Shown here: piece by piece, positions 33,835-42,549 of the stretch | Position numbering within the stretch: the stretch's first letter is position 1 | Layout: each line of letters begins with the position of its first letter | Assembly (NCBI RefSeq): GCF_013009345.1 | Contig: NZ_JABELE010000016.1 | Coordinates: forward strand, 1 to 64,000 | Source: Acinetobacter geminorum | GTDB taxonomy: Bacteria; Pseudomonadota; Gammaproteobacteria; Pseudomonadales; Moraxellaceae | Direction: 5' to 3' | Length of the DNA: 64,000 nt | Position numbers and translations under genes: made by a program | The notes under the pieces: generated by a model | Seen by the model: only the letters and a program-made list of their open reading frames with translations | Told to the model about the DNA's origin: nothing | Databases searched by the model: none

Positions 33835-35136
33835 GTGAAACCAGTTCGCCTGGCAATACTCGGTCTAGGAACCGTAGGTGGAGGAGCCCTTAAACTACTA
33901 CAAGAAAATGCCGCTGAAATTAAACGTCGCACCGGTCGAGAAATTCAAATTACCCACGTTGGAACACGCCGCCCTCGTCCAGATCTTGAATTGGAAGGGA
34001 TTAAACAAAGCGCCGATTTACTTGACATCGTTCGTCAACCAGACGTTGATGTAGTTGTAGAAGTTATGGGTGGGATCCACCCTGCTTACGAAGTTATCAT
34101 GGAAGCGATCAAACATGGCAAACAAGTCGTGACTGCAAACAAAGCGTTACTCGCTGAACATGGCAATGAATTATTTAAAGCAGCAGAAGACAATGCTGTG
34201 CAAATTGCTTATGAAGCAGCAGTTGCTGGCGGTATTCCAATTATTAAAGTGATCCGTGAAGGTCTTGCTGCAAACCATATCGAATGGTTGGCAGGTATTA
34301 TTAATGGTACAGGTAACTTTATTCTGACTGAAATGCGTGAGAAAGGTCGTGCATTTGATGATGTATTAAAAGAAGCTCAAGAACTCGGTTATGCAGAAGC
34401 AGACCCAACTTTTGACGTTGAGGGTATTGATGCTGCGCATAAACTTACCATTTTAGCGTCTTGTGCTTTTGGTATTCCTCTTCAATTTGATAAGGTTTAT
34501 ACCGAAGGTATCAGCAAAATCACCGCACAAGATGTGAAATATGCAGAAGATCTTGGTTTCCGCATTAAACATCTCGGTATTGCACGTCGTGCTGAAAAAG
34601 GTATTGAATTACGTGTTCATCCAACACTCATTCCAGATGAACAGCTTATTGCGAATGTAAACGGCGTTAAAAATGCTGTTTTAGTTCAGGCAAATGCCGT
34701 AGGTCCAACACTCTATTACGGCGCGGGTGCAGGCGCAGGTCCTACAGCTTCTGCGGTTGTTGCTGATGTTATTGATATTGTCCGTGACATCTCTTATACC
34801 GAAGACGGTGCAGGCACAATTCCTCAGTTGGCTTTTGAAGCATTAACCAATGTGCCAATTTTAAGCCGTGAAGAAATGACCACAGGTTATTACATCCGCT
34901 TAAATGCAGAAGACCAAACTGGCGTACTTGCAGATGTAACTACCATCTTAAGTCGCGCTGGAATTAGTATTGATGCGATCATGCAACAATCTCGTTTAAA
35001 AGACCTTATTCCAATCGTGATTCTGACCGATCCAATCGTTGAATCAAAAATGGATGATGCTCTTGCACAAATTCAAGCATTACCTGCAATTCGTGGCGAA
35101 ATCGTAAGAATTCGTTTAGAATCGCTCGATAGTTAA
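33835..35136 (+). CDS. hom: Homoserine dehydrogenase
   Basis: Hom reduces aspartate semialdehyde to homoserine on the route to threonine, methionine and isoleucine. It is the monofunctional form with no aspartokinase domain. The NAD(P) loop is GLGTVGGG near residue 10, the catalytic segment includes YAEADPTFDVEGIDAAHKL, and a C-terminal ACT domain (about 350-430, with DQTGVLADVTTILSRAGIS) is the expected site of threonine feedback. I start at the GTG at 33835, 6 nt after GGAG, giving 433 residues. An ATG four codons upstream lies immediately before that GGAG. thrC follows 54 bp later. Confidence 0.96.
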   Translation: MKPVRLAILGLGTVGGGALKLLQENAAEIKRRTGREIQITHVGTRRPRPDLELEGIKQSADLLDIVRQPDVDVVVEVMGGIHPAYEVIMEAIKHGKQVVTANKALLAEHGNELFKAAEDNAVQIAYEAAVAGGIPIIKVIREGLAANHIEWLAGIINGTGNFILTEMREKGRAFDDVLKEAQELGYAEADPTFDVEGIDAAHKLTILASCAFGIPLQFDKVYTEGISKITAQDVKYAEDLGFRIKHLGIARRAEKGIELRVHPTLIPDEQLIANVNGVKNAVLVQANAVGPTLYYGAGAGAGPTASAVVADVIDIVRDISYTEDGAGTIPQLAFEALTNVPILSREEMTTGYYIRLNAEDQTGVLADVTTILSRAGISIDAIMQQSRLKDLIPIVILTDPIVESKMDDALAQIQALPAIRGEIVRIRLESLDS

Positions 35137-35190
35137 TCAGGTTGAGGGAAAGATTCCCTCTCCCGCTTCACCTCTAATTGGAACACCATC

Positions 35191-36330
35191 ATGTCTAATG
35201 CCAATCGTTATACTGGTCTTGTAGATCGTTATCGTGACCGTTTGCCAGTTTCGGCAACTACTCGTGCTATCTCTTTGGGTGAAGGCAACACCCCACTCAT
35301 TAAACTTGAGAATATTCCACGTATTATTGGCAAAGATGTTGAAATTTATGTGAAATACGAGGGTTTAAACCCAACTGGTTCATTTAAAGACCGTGGTATG
35401 ACCATGGCTGTAACCAAAGCGGTTGAAGAAGGCTCTAAAGCGATTATCTGTGCATCTACTGGTAACACTTCTGCTGCTGCTGCTGCCTATGCTGCACGTG
35501 CAGGTATCAAAGCATTTGTTTTGATTCCAGAAGGCAAAATTGCGATGGGTAAAATGGCACAAGCGATGATGTATGGTGCGATCACTATGCAAATTCGTGG
35601 TAACTTTGATGATGGTATGCGTCTTGTAAAAGAAGTCGCTGATCAAGCGCCTGTAACGATTGTAAACTCAATCAACCCTTACCGTTTGCAAGGTCAAAAG
35701 ACTATTGCTTATGAAATCGTTGAAGCTTTAGGCCGTGCACCTGATTACCACTGCTTACCTGTAGGTAACGCAGGTAACATCACAGCTCACTGGATGGGTT
35801 ATACCGAAGCTGTAGCAAACCAGCCTGCTGATCAGTTTGAACAAGTGATTTATGATGCTGCTACTGATCAATTCACTGGTCCAAAACCAGAAGGTTTACC
35901 AACTATGGTAGGTTACCAAGCTTCTGGCGCAGCTCCATTCTTACGTGGCGCTCCAGTTGAAAGCCCTGAAACTGTTGCAACTGCAATCCGTATTGGTAAT
36001 CCACAGAGCTGGAACCATGCAAAAGCTGTAGTACGTGACTCTAAAGGCTGGTTTGATGAACTTCAAGACAGCGAAATTTTAGAAGCTCAACGCTTACTTT
36101 CTATGTATGAAGGTGTATTTGTTGAGCCAGCGTCTGCTGCTTCTATCGGTGGTGCGATCCGTGATATTAAAGCGGGTAAAATTGCTGAAGGTTCTGTAAT
36201 TGTATGTACAGTAACTGGTAATGGCTTGAAAGATCCTGACACTGCAATCAAACAATGTGCTGATGCAGTTATGTTGTCAATTGATGCAACAATGGACCAA
36301 GTAAAAGATTCGATTTTATCTAATATGTAA
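35191..36330 (+). CDS. thrC: Threonine synthase
   Basis: ThrC converts O-phosphohomoserine to threonine using pyridoxal phosphate. The PLP lysine is Lys66 in GSFKDRGM. The phosphate-binding loop is PVGNAGNI, and GEGNTPL near the N terminus is typical. At 379 residues it is the short bacterial form, similar to those of Pseudomonas-related and Gram-positive species. It pairs with hom upstream. No thrB is present in the window. Confidence 0.96.
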   Translation: MSNANRYTGLVDRYRDRLPVSATTRAISLGEGNTPLIKLENIPRIIGKDVEIYVKYEGLNPTGSFKDRGMTMAVTKAVEEGSKAIICASTGNTSAAAAAYAARAGIKAFVLIPEGKIAMGKMAQAMMYGAITMQIRGNFDDGMRLVKEVADQAPVTIVNSINPYRLQGQKTIAYEIVEALGRAPDYHCLPVGNAGNITAHWMGYTEAVANQPADQFEQVIYDAATDQFTGPKPEGLPTMVGYQASGAAPFLRGAPVESPETVATAIRIGNPQSWNHAKAVVRDSKGWFDELQDSEILEAQRLLSMYEGVFVEPASAASIGGAIRDIKAGKIAEGSVIVCTVTGNGLKDPDTAIKQCADAVMLSIDATMDQVKDSILSNM

Positions 36331-36343
36331 GATCTGATTTTTC

Positions 36344-36376
36344 AAAAAACGGCTGTATTAAACAGCCGTTTTTTTT
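36344..36376 (+). terminator. Intrinsic terminator of hom-thrC
   Basis: AAAAAACGGCTGT pairs with ACAGCCG followed by eight T (36362-36376), 14 bp after the thrC stop. Confidence 0.93.
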
Positions 36377-36393
36377 ATGTCTTTTTATAGCCA

Positions 36394-36424
36394 TAAAAAA
36401 ACGCTTCTTGATAGAAGCGTTTTT
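36394..36424 (-). terminator. Intrinsic terminator of pbpG
   Basis: AAAAACGCTTCT and AGAAGCGTTTTT form a 12-bp stem with loop TGAT. On the minus strand it ends pbpG and has a T tract in that direction. Confidence 0.9.
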
Positions 36425-36436
36425 AGAATATTGAAC

Positions 36437-37483
36437 TTAAATACGTTTTGGTAAATTACTTAACCAACCCAATAAGTTAGTTGCATCATTATTACGTGCC
36501 TGTGTACTTGGTTCACCCAGTAATACAATGACTGCTGGACGTGAGTTTACAGTCGTGTGCATCACAACACAGCGACCTGCTTCATTAATATATCCAGTTT
36601 TAGACAAGTTAATATTCCAACCACCATTACGAACTAGAGCATTTGTGTTGTTAGATTTCAACACGCGATACCCCAAGTTAAAGTCATAAGTCGGTGTAGT
36701 TGAGAATTGACGAATCAAGCCATATTGAGATGCTGTACTTACCAAAATACCTAAATCACGTGCTGAAGATACATTTTGCGGATGTAAACCCGTAGATTCA
36801 ATATAATGGGTAGCCGTCATACCTAGTGCACGTGCTTTAGCATTCATTGCAGCTACGAATGCAGGACGACCACCTGGATAAGTACGCGCTAAAGCAGCCG
36901 CTGCAGGGTTCTCAGACTTCATTAAAGCAAATAGAAGAACTTCTGCACGGTTCATCTTGTCGCCAACACGGAGTGTTGAACTTGAGTTTTTCCCACCAGC
37001 ACCAGCAAAATCAATTTGCTCAAGTGTAATTTCTTCTGACATGTTCAAACGTGCATCTGCGGTTACAACTGCTGTCATCAATTTGGTAATAGATGCAATA
37101 GGTACCGATGCATTGGTATTTTTACTGTAGAGCACTTCACCAGTTTGCGCATCCATCACAAGTGCCGCACGTGCACTGACACTCGGCTGGGCGTTATAAC
37201 CCACGGTATCACGGATTGGAGCAACTCTAGGTGTAGAGCTAATAACTTTTGGCGCATTACTGCCACGCAAAGTTGTAGTTACAGATGTTGAACCTTGCGG
37301 AGTTGGTTCATCATCTTCATCATTTAAAAATTGACTAGCATCCGCTGCTGACCAATTTAAGCTTGCAGTACCACTATTCCCTGAGGACGGGTTATTGACG
37401 AGTTCTGCAAAGCTTGTTGAACTCAAACTAAGCAAAATAGACATGCTTAGCACATGCATTAAAGACTTTTTAGAATTTTTCAC
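36437..37483 (-). CDS. pbpG: D-alanyl-D-alanine endopeptidase (PBP7/8)
   Basis: PbpG is a periplasmic low-molecular-mass penicillin-binding protein that cuts D-Ala-mDAP crosslinks. The penicillin-binding motifs are all present: SxxK at 131-134 (SITK), SxN at 190-192 (SEN) and KTG at 295-297. A signal peptide spans residues 1-26 (ending SFA), and a Ser/Thr/Asp-rich linker of about 70 residues precedes the catalytic domain. The length is 348, and no membrane anchor follows the domain. In A. baumannii a PBP7/8 of this type has been linked to serum survival. It diverges from gacA. Confidence 0.93.
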   Translation of the reverse strand: MKNSKKSLMHVLSMSILLSLSSTSFAELVNNPSSGNSGTASLNWSAADASQFLNDEDDEPTPQGSTSVTTTLRGSNAPKVISSTPRVAPIRDTVGYNAQPSVSARAALVMDAQTGEVLYSKNTNASVPIASITKLMTAVVTADARLNMSEEITLEQIDFAGAGGKNSSSTLRVGDKMNRAEVLLFALMKSENPAAAALARTYPGGRPAFVAAMNAKARALGMTATHYIESTGLHPQNVSSARDLGILVSTASQYGLIRQFSTTPTYDFNLGYRVLKSNNTNALVRNGGWNINLSKTGYINEAGRCVVMHTTVNSRPAVIVLLGEPSTQARNNDATNLLGWLSNLPKRI

Positions 37484-37695
37484 GGCACAATACTCGACTC
37501 AGGGTGATACACATTTGCGCTTACTATCATTATGCCTTACATTTGAGGGATAAGGTATAACGCTTTTACCGACACAATTGTGCACAACTATTCGCTCACT
37601 ATATGAGAATAGGATTGCTAATTTTGTCATTCCATTGCAAGCTAATTTTGCTTTATGTAACAAAAAACTTGTTTTTTGAAAGAAAGGAGGTCTTC

Positions 37696-38331
37696 TTGAT
37701 TACAGTTTTAGTTGTGGATGACCATGAACTTGTACGTACAGGTATCTGCCGTATGTTAGAAGATCATGCCGATGTAGAGGTCATTGGACAAGCCGAATCG
37801 GGTGAAGAAGCAATTGCTATTGTTCGTCAGAAACATCCTCAAGTTGTGCTACTTGATGTCAACATGCCTGGCATCGGTGGCGTAGAAACAACCCGCCGTT
37901 TACTACAAACCGCACCAGATACAAAAGTGATTGCAGTCAGTGGCTTAGCAGAAGAACCTTACCCATCTCTGTTGCTTAAAGCAGGAGCTAAAGGTTACAT
38001 TACCAAAGGTGCTCCAATTACAGAAATGGTTCGCGCAATTAATAAAGTGATGCAAGGTGGCAAATACTTCAGCGCCGATATTGCCGAGCAATTAGCGAGC
38101 TCATATTTATCCGATACACAACAATCGCCTTTTGACTCACTATCTGAACGAGAAATGCAAGTTGCAATGATGGTTGTAAATTGTATTAGCGCTCAAGAAA
38201 TTGCAGACAAACTTTTTGTAAGTGTCAAAACAGTGAATACTTACCGCTACCGTATTTTTGAAAAGCTAGCCATTGATAGTGATGTTAAACTAACTCATCT
38301 CGCGATTCGTTACGGTCTGATCAAACCTTAA
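37696..38331 (+). CDS. gacA: LuxR-type response regulator, GacA/UvrY-like
   Basis: The receiver domain spans residues 1-120, with acidic pocket Asp8/Asp9 and phospho-acceptor Asp54 in LLDVNMPG. The LuxR helix-turn-helix is at about 145-205 (SEREMQVAMM and AQEIADKLFVSVKTVNTY). I start at the TTG at 37696, which has AAAGGAGG 5 nt upstream, giving MITVLVVDDHE and 211 residues; a longer frame from 37603 adds a non-conserved hydrophobic stretch. GacA is normally driven by the hybrid kinase GacS, absent here. The next gene, pilS, begins 10 bp later, so the regulator is probably cotranscribed with pilS-pilR. Confidence 0.9.
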   Translation: MITVLVVDDHELVRTGICRMLEDHADVEVIGQAESGEEAIAIVRQKHPQVVLLDVNMPGIGGVETTRRLLQTAPDTKVIAVSGLAEEPYPSLLLKAGAKGYITKGAPITEMVRAINKVMQGGKYFSADIAEQLASSYLSDTQQSPFDSLSEREMQVAMMVVNCISAQEIADKLFVSVKTVNTYRYRIFEKLAIDSDVKLTHLAIRYGLIKP

Positions 38332-38341
38332 TCAGACTTAC

Positions 38342-39910
38342 ATGCAATTTCCCTTAAACTCATCCTTGTCCCATACGATATTTCGTTTGGGCACGTGGTA
38401 TGGTTTATATCGCCTTATTATTGCGGTTAGTCTGAATATTATTTTGGTTTTAACCGATGCTCAAATCGACAATAGCCTACAACAACCCGCTTTATATTCT
38501 TATACACTACTCGGCTATTCGCTCTTAAGCCTACTTCAACTTTTATGCTTTAAGTTTATTGCCACTCAGGCAACAAGGCAGCTCATTTTATTTTTTGTAG
38601 TTGATATTATCTGTCTGAGTTTACTTACATTTTCTGTAGGTGAACCAAATCTTCAACTCAGCTTGCTCTATGTTATTGCCATATTTACTTCGGCGATTTT
38701 ACTTAGCGCAAGAATGTCTTTACTCATTACATTACTTGCAGTCATTGCGGTTATTTACCAACGCTTCGTTGGCAGTTTATTTGACTACAATAATTTAAAT
38801 ACGATTGGTAATAGCGCCTTATTGGCCTTCTTATTTTTTGTAGTACACGGAATCGGACAAATTGCAGTCCAGCGCTTTAAACTACTTGAAGCACTAACTT
38901 TCCATCAATCAATAGAACTCTATCAACTACAAAATATTAACCGCTATATCTTGGAACAAATTGAAGAGGGCTATTTAGTTCTAGATGAAAACTACGACAT
39001 TGTTTTAAGTAATCCAGCCGCCTGCTCTCTTTTAGGAATTCCACCTCAATTTGCCAGTGAAAAATATCCCTTAGCAAAATGGCATGCTGACTTATTTGAA
39101 ATTCTTAAGTTTGATCATTTAAAAGAAGGTGATCGATTTATTTTTGAATCTCAACTGTCGGCTTATTCTATTAATATTAAAGTGCAACACCTTTTGGTAC
39201 CACAGCAAGCATTAACACTCCTCATTTTACAAGATGCACAGCAGATTAATCAGCAAGCTCAACAACTCAAACTTGCCGCTTTAGGGCAACTCTCAGCAAG
39301 TATTGCACATGAGATCCGTAATCCTCTTGCAGCCATTGTTCAAGCGAATGAATTACTCAAAGATAGTGACGCGGAACAGCAAAACACTTTGCGCAATATG
39401 ATTAGCAAGCAAACGAAACGCATTGATAGTATTGTTCAAGACACGTTAGGACTTGCCCGCAGTGAAAGAACGTATCCAATCCAGATTGAACTAAACGACT
39501 TCATAAAAACGTTATTAGATGAAGATTTATCTGATGTTAAACATGCGATCCAGTTTAAAAGTTCTGATTTATCCTTAAAACTATTGTTTGATGAAAAGCA
39601 ACTCAGACAAGTACTCATTAATCTTGTTAGAAATGCTCTACGCCACAATGCACCCGACTCTCCCTATGTTCTGATCAATATCCATTCACAAACAAATAAA
39701 ATTTATATTGATGTGATCGATTACGGTGAAGGTGTTTCAAAACGTGATATATCTCAATTATTTAAACCATTTTTTAGTACCGAAATTAATGGAACTGGTT
39801 TAGGATTATATTTGTCTCATAGTTTTTGTGAGGCAAACCATGCAAAGCTCACTTATGTAGAGCAAAAACAAGGGGCATGCTTCAGAATAGAATGCTCAAT
39901 AATATATTGA
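38342..39910 (+). CDS. pilS: Sensor histidine kinase PilS
   Basis: PilS senses pilin in the inner membrane and phosphorylates or dephosphorylates PilR. Six membrane helices lie at about residues 17-178, a PAS-like domain at about 200-295, and a HisKA helix with SIAHEIRNPL (His323). The ATP domain has NLVRNALRHN, DYGEGV and GTGLGLYLS. The 522-residue length matches Pseudomonas PilS. It is followed 23 bp later by pilR. Confidence 0.94.
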   Translation: MQFPLNSSLSHTIFRLGTWYGLYRLIIAVSLNIILVLTDAQIDNSLQQPALYSYTLLGYSLLSLLQLLCFKFIATQATRQLILFFVVDIICLSLLTFSVGEPNLQLSLLYVIAIFTSAILLSARMSLLITLLAVIAVIYQRFVGSLFDYNNLNTIGNSALLAFLFFVVHGIGQIAVQRFKLLEALTFHQSIELYQLQNINRYILEQIEEGYLVLDENYDIVLSNPAACSLLGIPPQFASEKYPLAKWHADLFEILKFDHLKEGDRFIFESQLSAYSINIKVQHLLVPQQALTLLILQDAQQINQQAQQLKLAALGQLSASIAHEIRNPLAAIVQANELLKDSDAEQQNTLRNMISKQTKRIDSIVQDTLGLARSERTYPIQIELNDFIKTLLDEDLSDVKHAIQFKSSDLSLKLLFDEKQLRQVLINLVRNALRHNAPDSPYVLINIHSQTNKIYIDVIDYGEGVSKRDISQLFKPFFSTEINGTGLGLYLSHSFCEANHAKLTYVEQKQGACFRIECSIIY

Positions 39911-39933
39911 TTTTTTATTAGGTTTTTGGGGAA

Positions 39934-41346
39934 ATGGCAGAACAGCAACCACTCGTTTTGCTTGTAGACGATGAAGAAGATTTGTGCCTTTTAATGCAAA
40001 TGACTCTTGCACGAATGGGGATTAAGACACATCTTGCTTATCGGGTTGAACAGGCCAAACAACTCTTTACTCAATTTCATTACGATGCGTGCTTGACCGA
40101 TTTAAACTTACCCGATGGTAGTGGTTTGGAATTGGTTAAACATGTTTCTCAAACTTACCCTCACACACCCATTGCTGTTTTAACCGCATACGGCAATATG
40201 GATATTGCAATTGCAGCATTAAAAGCTGGAGCTTTTGATTTTGTCAGCAAACCTATTAATCAAATTCATTTAGATCAGCTATTAAAAAAAGCGCTTAACC
40301 AGCCAAAACCAGAACATGAGTTCGGTGAAACAACTCTAGAGAATGACTTATTAATTGGGCGCTCACCACCTATACAAAACTTACGGACAGCTATTAAAAA
40401 AATAGCCCGCTCCCAAGCACCTGTGTTTGTTACCGGTGAGTCTGGTACTGGTAAAGAAGTTGTTGCTAATCTTATGCACCGCTTAAGTAACCGCAGTGAA
40501 GGGCCATTTATTGCAATTAACTGCGGAGCAATCCCAACTGAGCTCATGGAAAGTGAACTTTTTGGACATAAAAAAGGGAGCTTTACTGGAGCAACCCAAG
40601 ACAAACAAGGCCTGATTTTATCAGCTCATGGCGGCAGTTTATTTTTAGATGAAATTGCCGAATTGCCTTTAAGTATGCAGGTTAAATTGCTTCGGGCGGT
40701 ACAAGAGAAGAAAATTCGCCCTGTCGGTTCAGATCAGGAAATTGATGTAGATTTTCGAGTAATTAGTGCGAGTCACCAAGATTTAGATTTGTTAGTCCAA
40801 CAAGGTAAATTCCGTCAGGACTTATTCTTCCGTATCCATGTTATGGATATCATGTTGCCACCACTGCGTGAACGTGGTGGAGATATTTTGCTCTTAGCCA
40901 ATCATTTTATTCAAAAGGTTTGTACGGAATGGGGAATTTCAAGCAAACAATTAACAGCGAGCGCTGAAACTTACTTATTGCAGCAAGATTTTCCGGGTAA
41001 TGTTCGTGAATTAAGAAATATGATTGAACGAGCTATTACTTTAAGTGATGATGAATATATTGATTTGAAACACTTGGCACCTCCTGTTAGATGCAATAGT
41101 GTTAGTCCGCAAATCGCAACTAAACAGGTAAATCAAACGCTAACTGCTCAAACTCATCCAAAATTTCCAATAGAAGGTTTAGAACGCTACTTAGAAAATA
41201 TCGAAAAAGACATTTTACTAAATGCACTAAACATGACGCATTGGAATCGAACTTTGGCAGCTAAAAAGCTAGGAATGACATTTCGTTCTTTGCGCTATCG
41301 ACTTAAAAAATTTGGTTTAGATACCGAAATGGGAGAGGAAGTATAA
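39934..41346 (+). CDS. pilR: Sigma-54 response regulator PilR
   Basis: PilR activates pilA transcription with RpoN. The receiver (1-120) has phospho-acceptor Asp56 in LTDLNLPDG. The AAA+ domain has Walker A GESGTGKE, the sigma-54 contact loop GSFTGA (variant of GAFTGA common in PilR), Walker B GGSLFLDEIAELP, and the Arg finger region RQDLFFRIHV. A Fis-type helix-turn-helix closes the protein (WNRTLAAKKLGMTFRSLRYRL). The length is 470. Its last codons and stop lie inside a hairpin shared with the convergent gene. Confidence 0.96.
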   Translation: MAEQQPLVLLVDDEEDLCLLMQMTLARMGIKTHLAYRVEQAKQLFTQFHYDACLTDLNLPDGSGLELVKHVSQTYPHTPIAVLTAYGNMDIAIAALKAGAFDFVSKPINQIHLDQLLKKALNQPKPEHEFGETTLENDLLIGRSPPIQNLRTAIKKIARSQAPVFVTGESGTGKEVVANLMHRLSNRSEGPFIAINCGAIPTELMESELFGHKKGSFTGATQDKQGLILSAHGGSLFLDEIAELPLSMQVKLLRAVQEKKIRPVGSDQEIDVDFRVISASHQDLDLLVQQGKFRQDLFFRIHVMDIMLPPLRERGGDILLLANHFIQKVCTEWGISSKQLTASAETYLLQQDFPGNVRELRNMIERAITLSDDEYIDLKHLAPPVRCNSVSPQIATKQVNQTLTAQTHPKFPIEGLERYLENIEKDILLNALNMTHWNRTLAAKKLGMTFRSLRYRLKKFGLDTEMGEEV

Positions 41347-41360
41347 AAGTTACTTCCTCT
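41334..41360. terminator. Hairpin overlapping both ends of pilR and the ctp gene
   Basis: AGAGGAAGTA (41334-41343) and TACTTCCTCT (41351-41360) form a perfect 10-bp stem around TAAAAGT. The two stop codons sit in or beside the loop, and the convergent genes are only 3 bp apart. The T runs on each side are short, so termination may be modest. Confidence 0.6.
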
Positions 41361-42534
41361 TTAGGAGTAAATCTGCAACGCGGTCTAAATATACGTCCTC
41401 TTTCATTTCTGCTGGCAATGGATAAGCCTGATTAGGTTGAATACCCTGCCCTTCAATCATATTGCCATTTGGCGTGTAGTAATGTGAGACCGTCATCTGT
41501 AGAGCTGCTCCACTTGGCAAAGGAAATAGCTTTTGCACTACACCTTTTCCATAACTTTTTTCACCCATCACCCAAGCACGCTGGTGTTCTTTCATGGCCG
41601 CAGTAAAAACTTCTGCCGCAGAAGCAGAACGGTGATTAATTAATATACCTAATTTTGTATTCTGAAATTCATTACCAGGCAGTGCCTGAAACTGCTGGTT
41701 ACCTTCCGAACGGCTTTTGGTTGAAACAATAATTCCGTTATTTAAAAACAAATCTGCTGACTCTACCGCTGCCGATAACAATCCACCCGGATTATTTCGC
41801 AAATCGATTAAAACAGCCTTTAAACGTGGGGAACTATTTTCTTCAATTAATCTTTTAATTTCATTAGCAGTGTCTTGTTGGAACACTCTAATTTTGAGTA
41901 CAAGCACCTGATTATGCAACATTACAGGTTCTATATCGGTTTCTATTTTTTTATTACGGACTAAGTTAATGTTTCCGTTTAGCTCTTCCGCTTGTACTTG
42001 AAGTGTACTTCCTATAGAACCGTAAAGTAGCCCGAGTACCTGATCTTGGTTTAAATTTTTTAAATCTTGATTATCAATCTTTAGAATCGTCTGACCATTT
42101 CTCAAACCTAATTTATAGGAGTCTGAACCCGTTTTAAGATCACGAATCATCCACTTATGGGCATGTGCTTCAGTGCTTAATGCGAAATCAACTGACGCAA
42201 GATCACCTTCAGTATATTGAATCAGTTGGCGATATTCTTCTGCCGATAAATAACGTGAATAACGATCTAGCCCACTCACCAACCCTTTTATAGCTTGTTG
42301 AAACAACGCATCGTCCGACTTCACGTCTACATAGTTATCTCGAACAATTCCATAGATTTGCACAAACTGTTGAATAGACTCAATCGGCACTTCTGCATAG
42401 CTATGTTCCGGTTCTTCCGAATCAGAGTGCAAAGGTGACAATTTTTCTTTTACAACTGGCGCTGCAAAAGCAAATTGGCTGCAACACAGCAACATACTTA
42501 CAATAAGTTTTTTATATTTAATGTGTTGCAGCAT
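41350..42534 (-). CDS. Carboxy-terminal processing protease, S41 family
   Basis: This periplasmic serine protease has a signal peptide ending FAFAA (about 25). A helical region, a PDZ domain (about 105-185) and the S41 catalytic domain follow. The Ser-Lys pair is visible as Ser305 in SASAAE and Lys330 in YGKGVV, and LIDLRNNPGGLL is typical. It is 394 residues, shorter than E. coli Prc and closer to CtpA of other Gram-negatives. It starts 15 bp after gpmI. Family members cut misfolded or cell-wall hydrolase substrates; the target here is unknown. Confidence 0.9.
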   Translation of the reverse strand: MLQHIKYKKLIVSMLLCCSQFAFAAPVVKEKLSPLHSDSEEPEHSYAEVPIESIQQFVQIYGIVRDNYVDVKSDDALFQQAIKGLVSGLDRYSRYLSAEEYRQLIQYTEGDLASVDFALSTEAHAHKWMIRDLKTGSDSYKLGLRNGQTILKIDNQDLKNLNQDQVLGLLYGSIGSTLQVQAEELNGNINLVRNKKIETDIEPVMLHNQVLVLKIRVFQQDTANEIKRLIEENSSPRLKAVLIDLRNNPGGLLSAAVESADLFLNNGIIVSTKSRSEGNQQFQALPGNEFQNTKLGILINHRSASAAEVFTAAMKEHQRAWVMGEKSYGKGVVQKLFPLPSGAALQMTVSHYYTPNGNMIEGQGIQPNQAYPLPAEMKEDVYLDRVADLLLKRK

Positions 42535-42549
42535 CCAATCACCTTTAAC

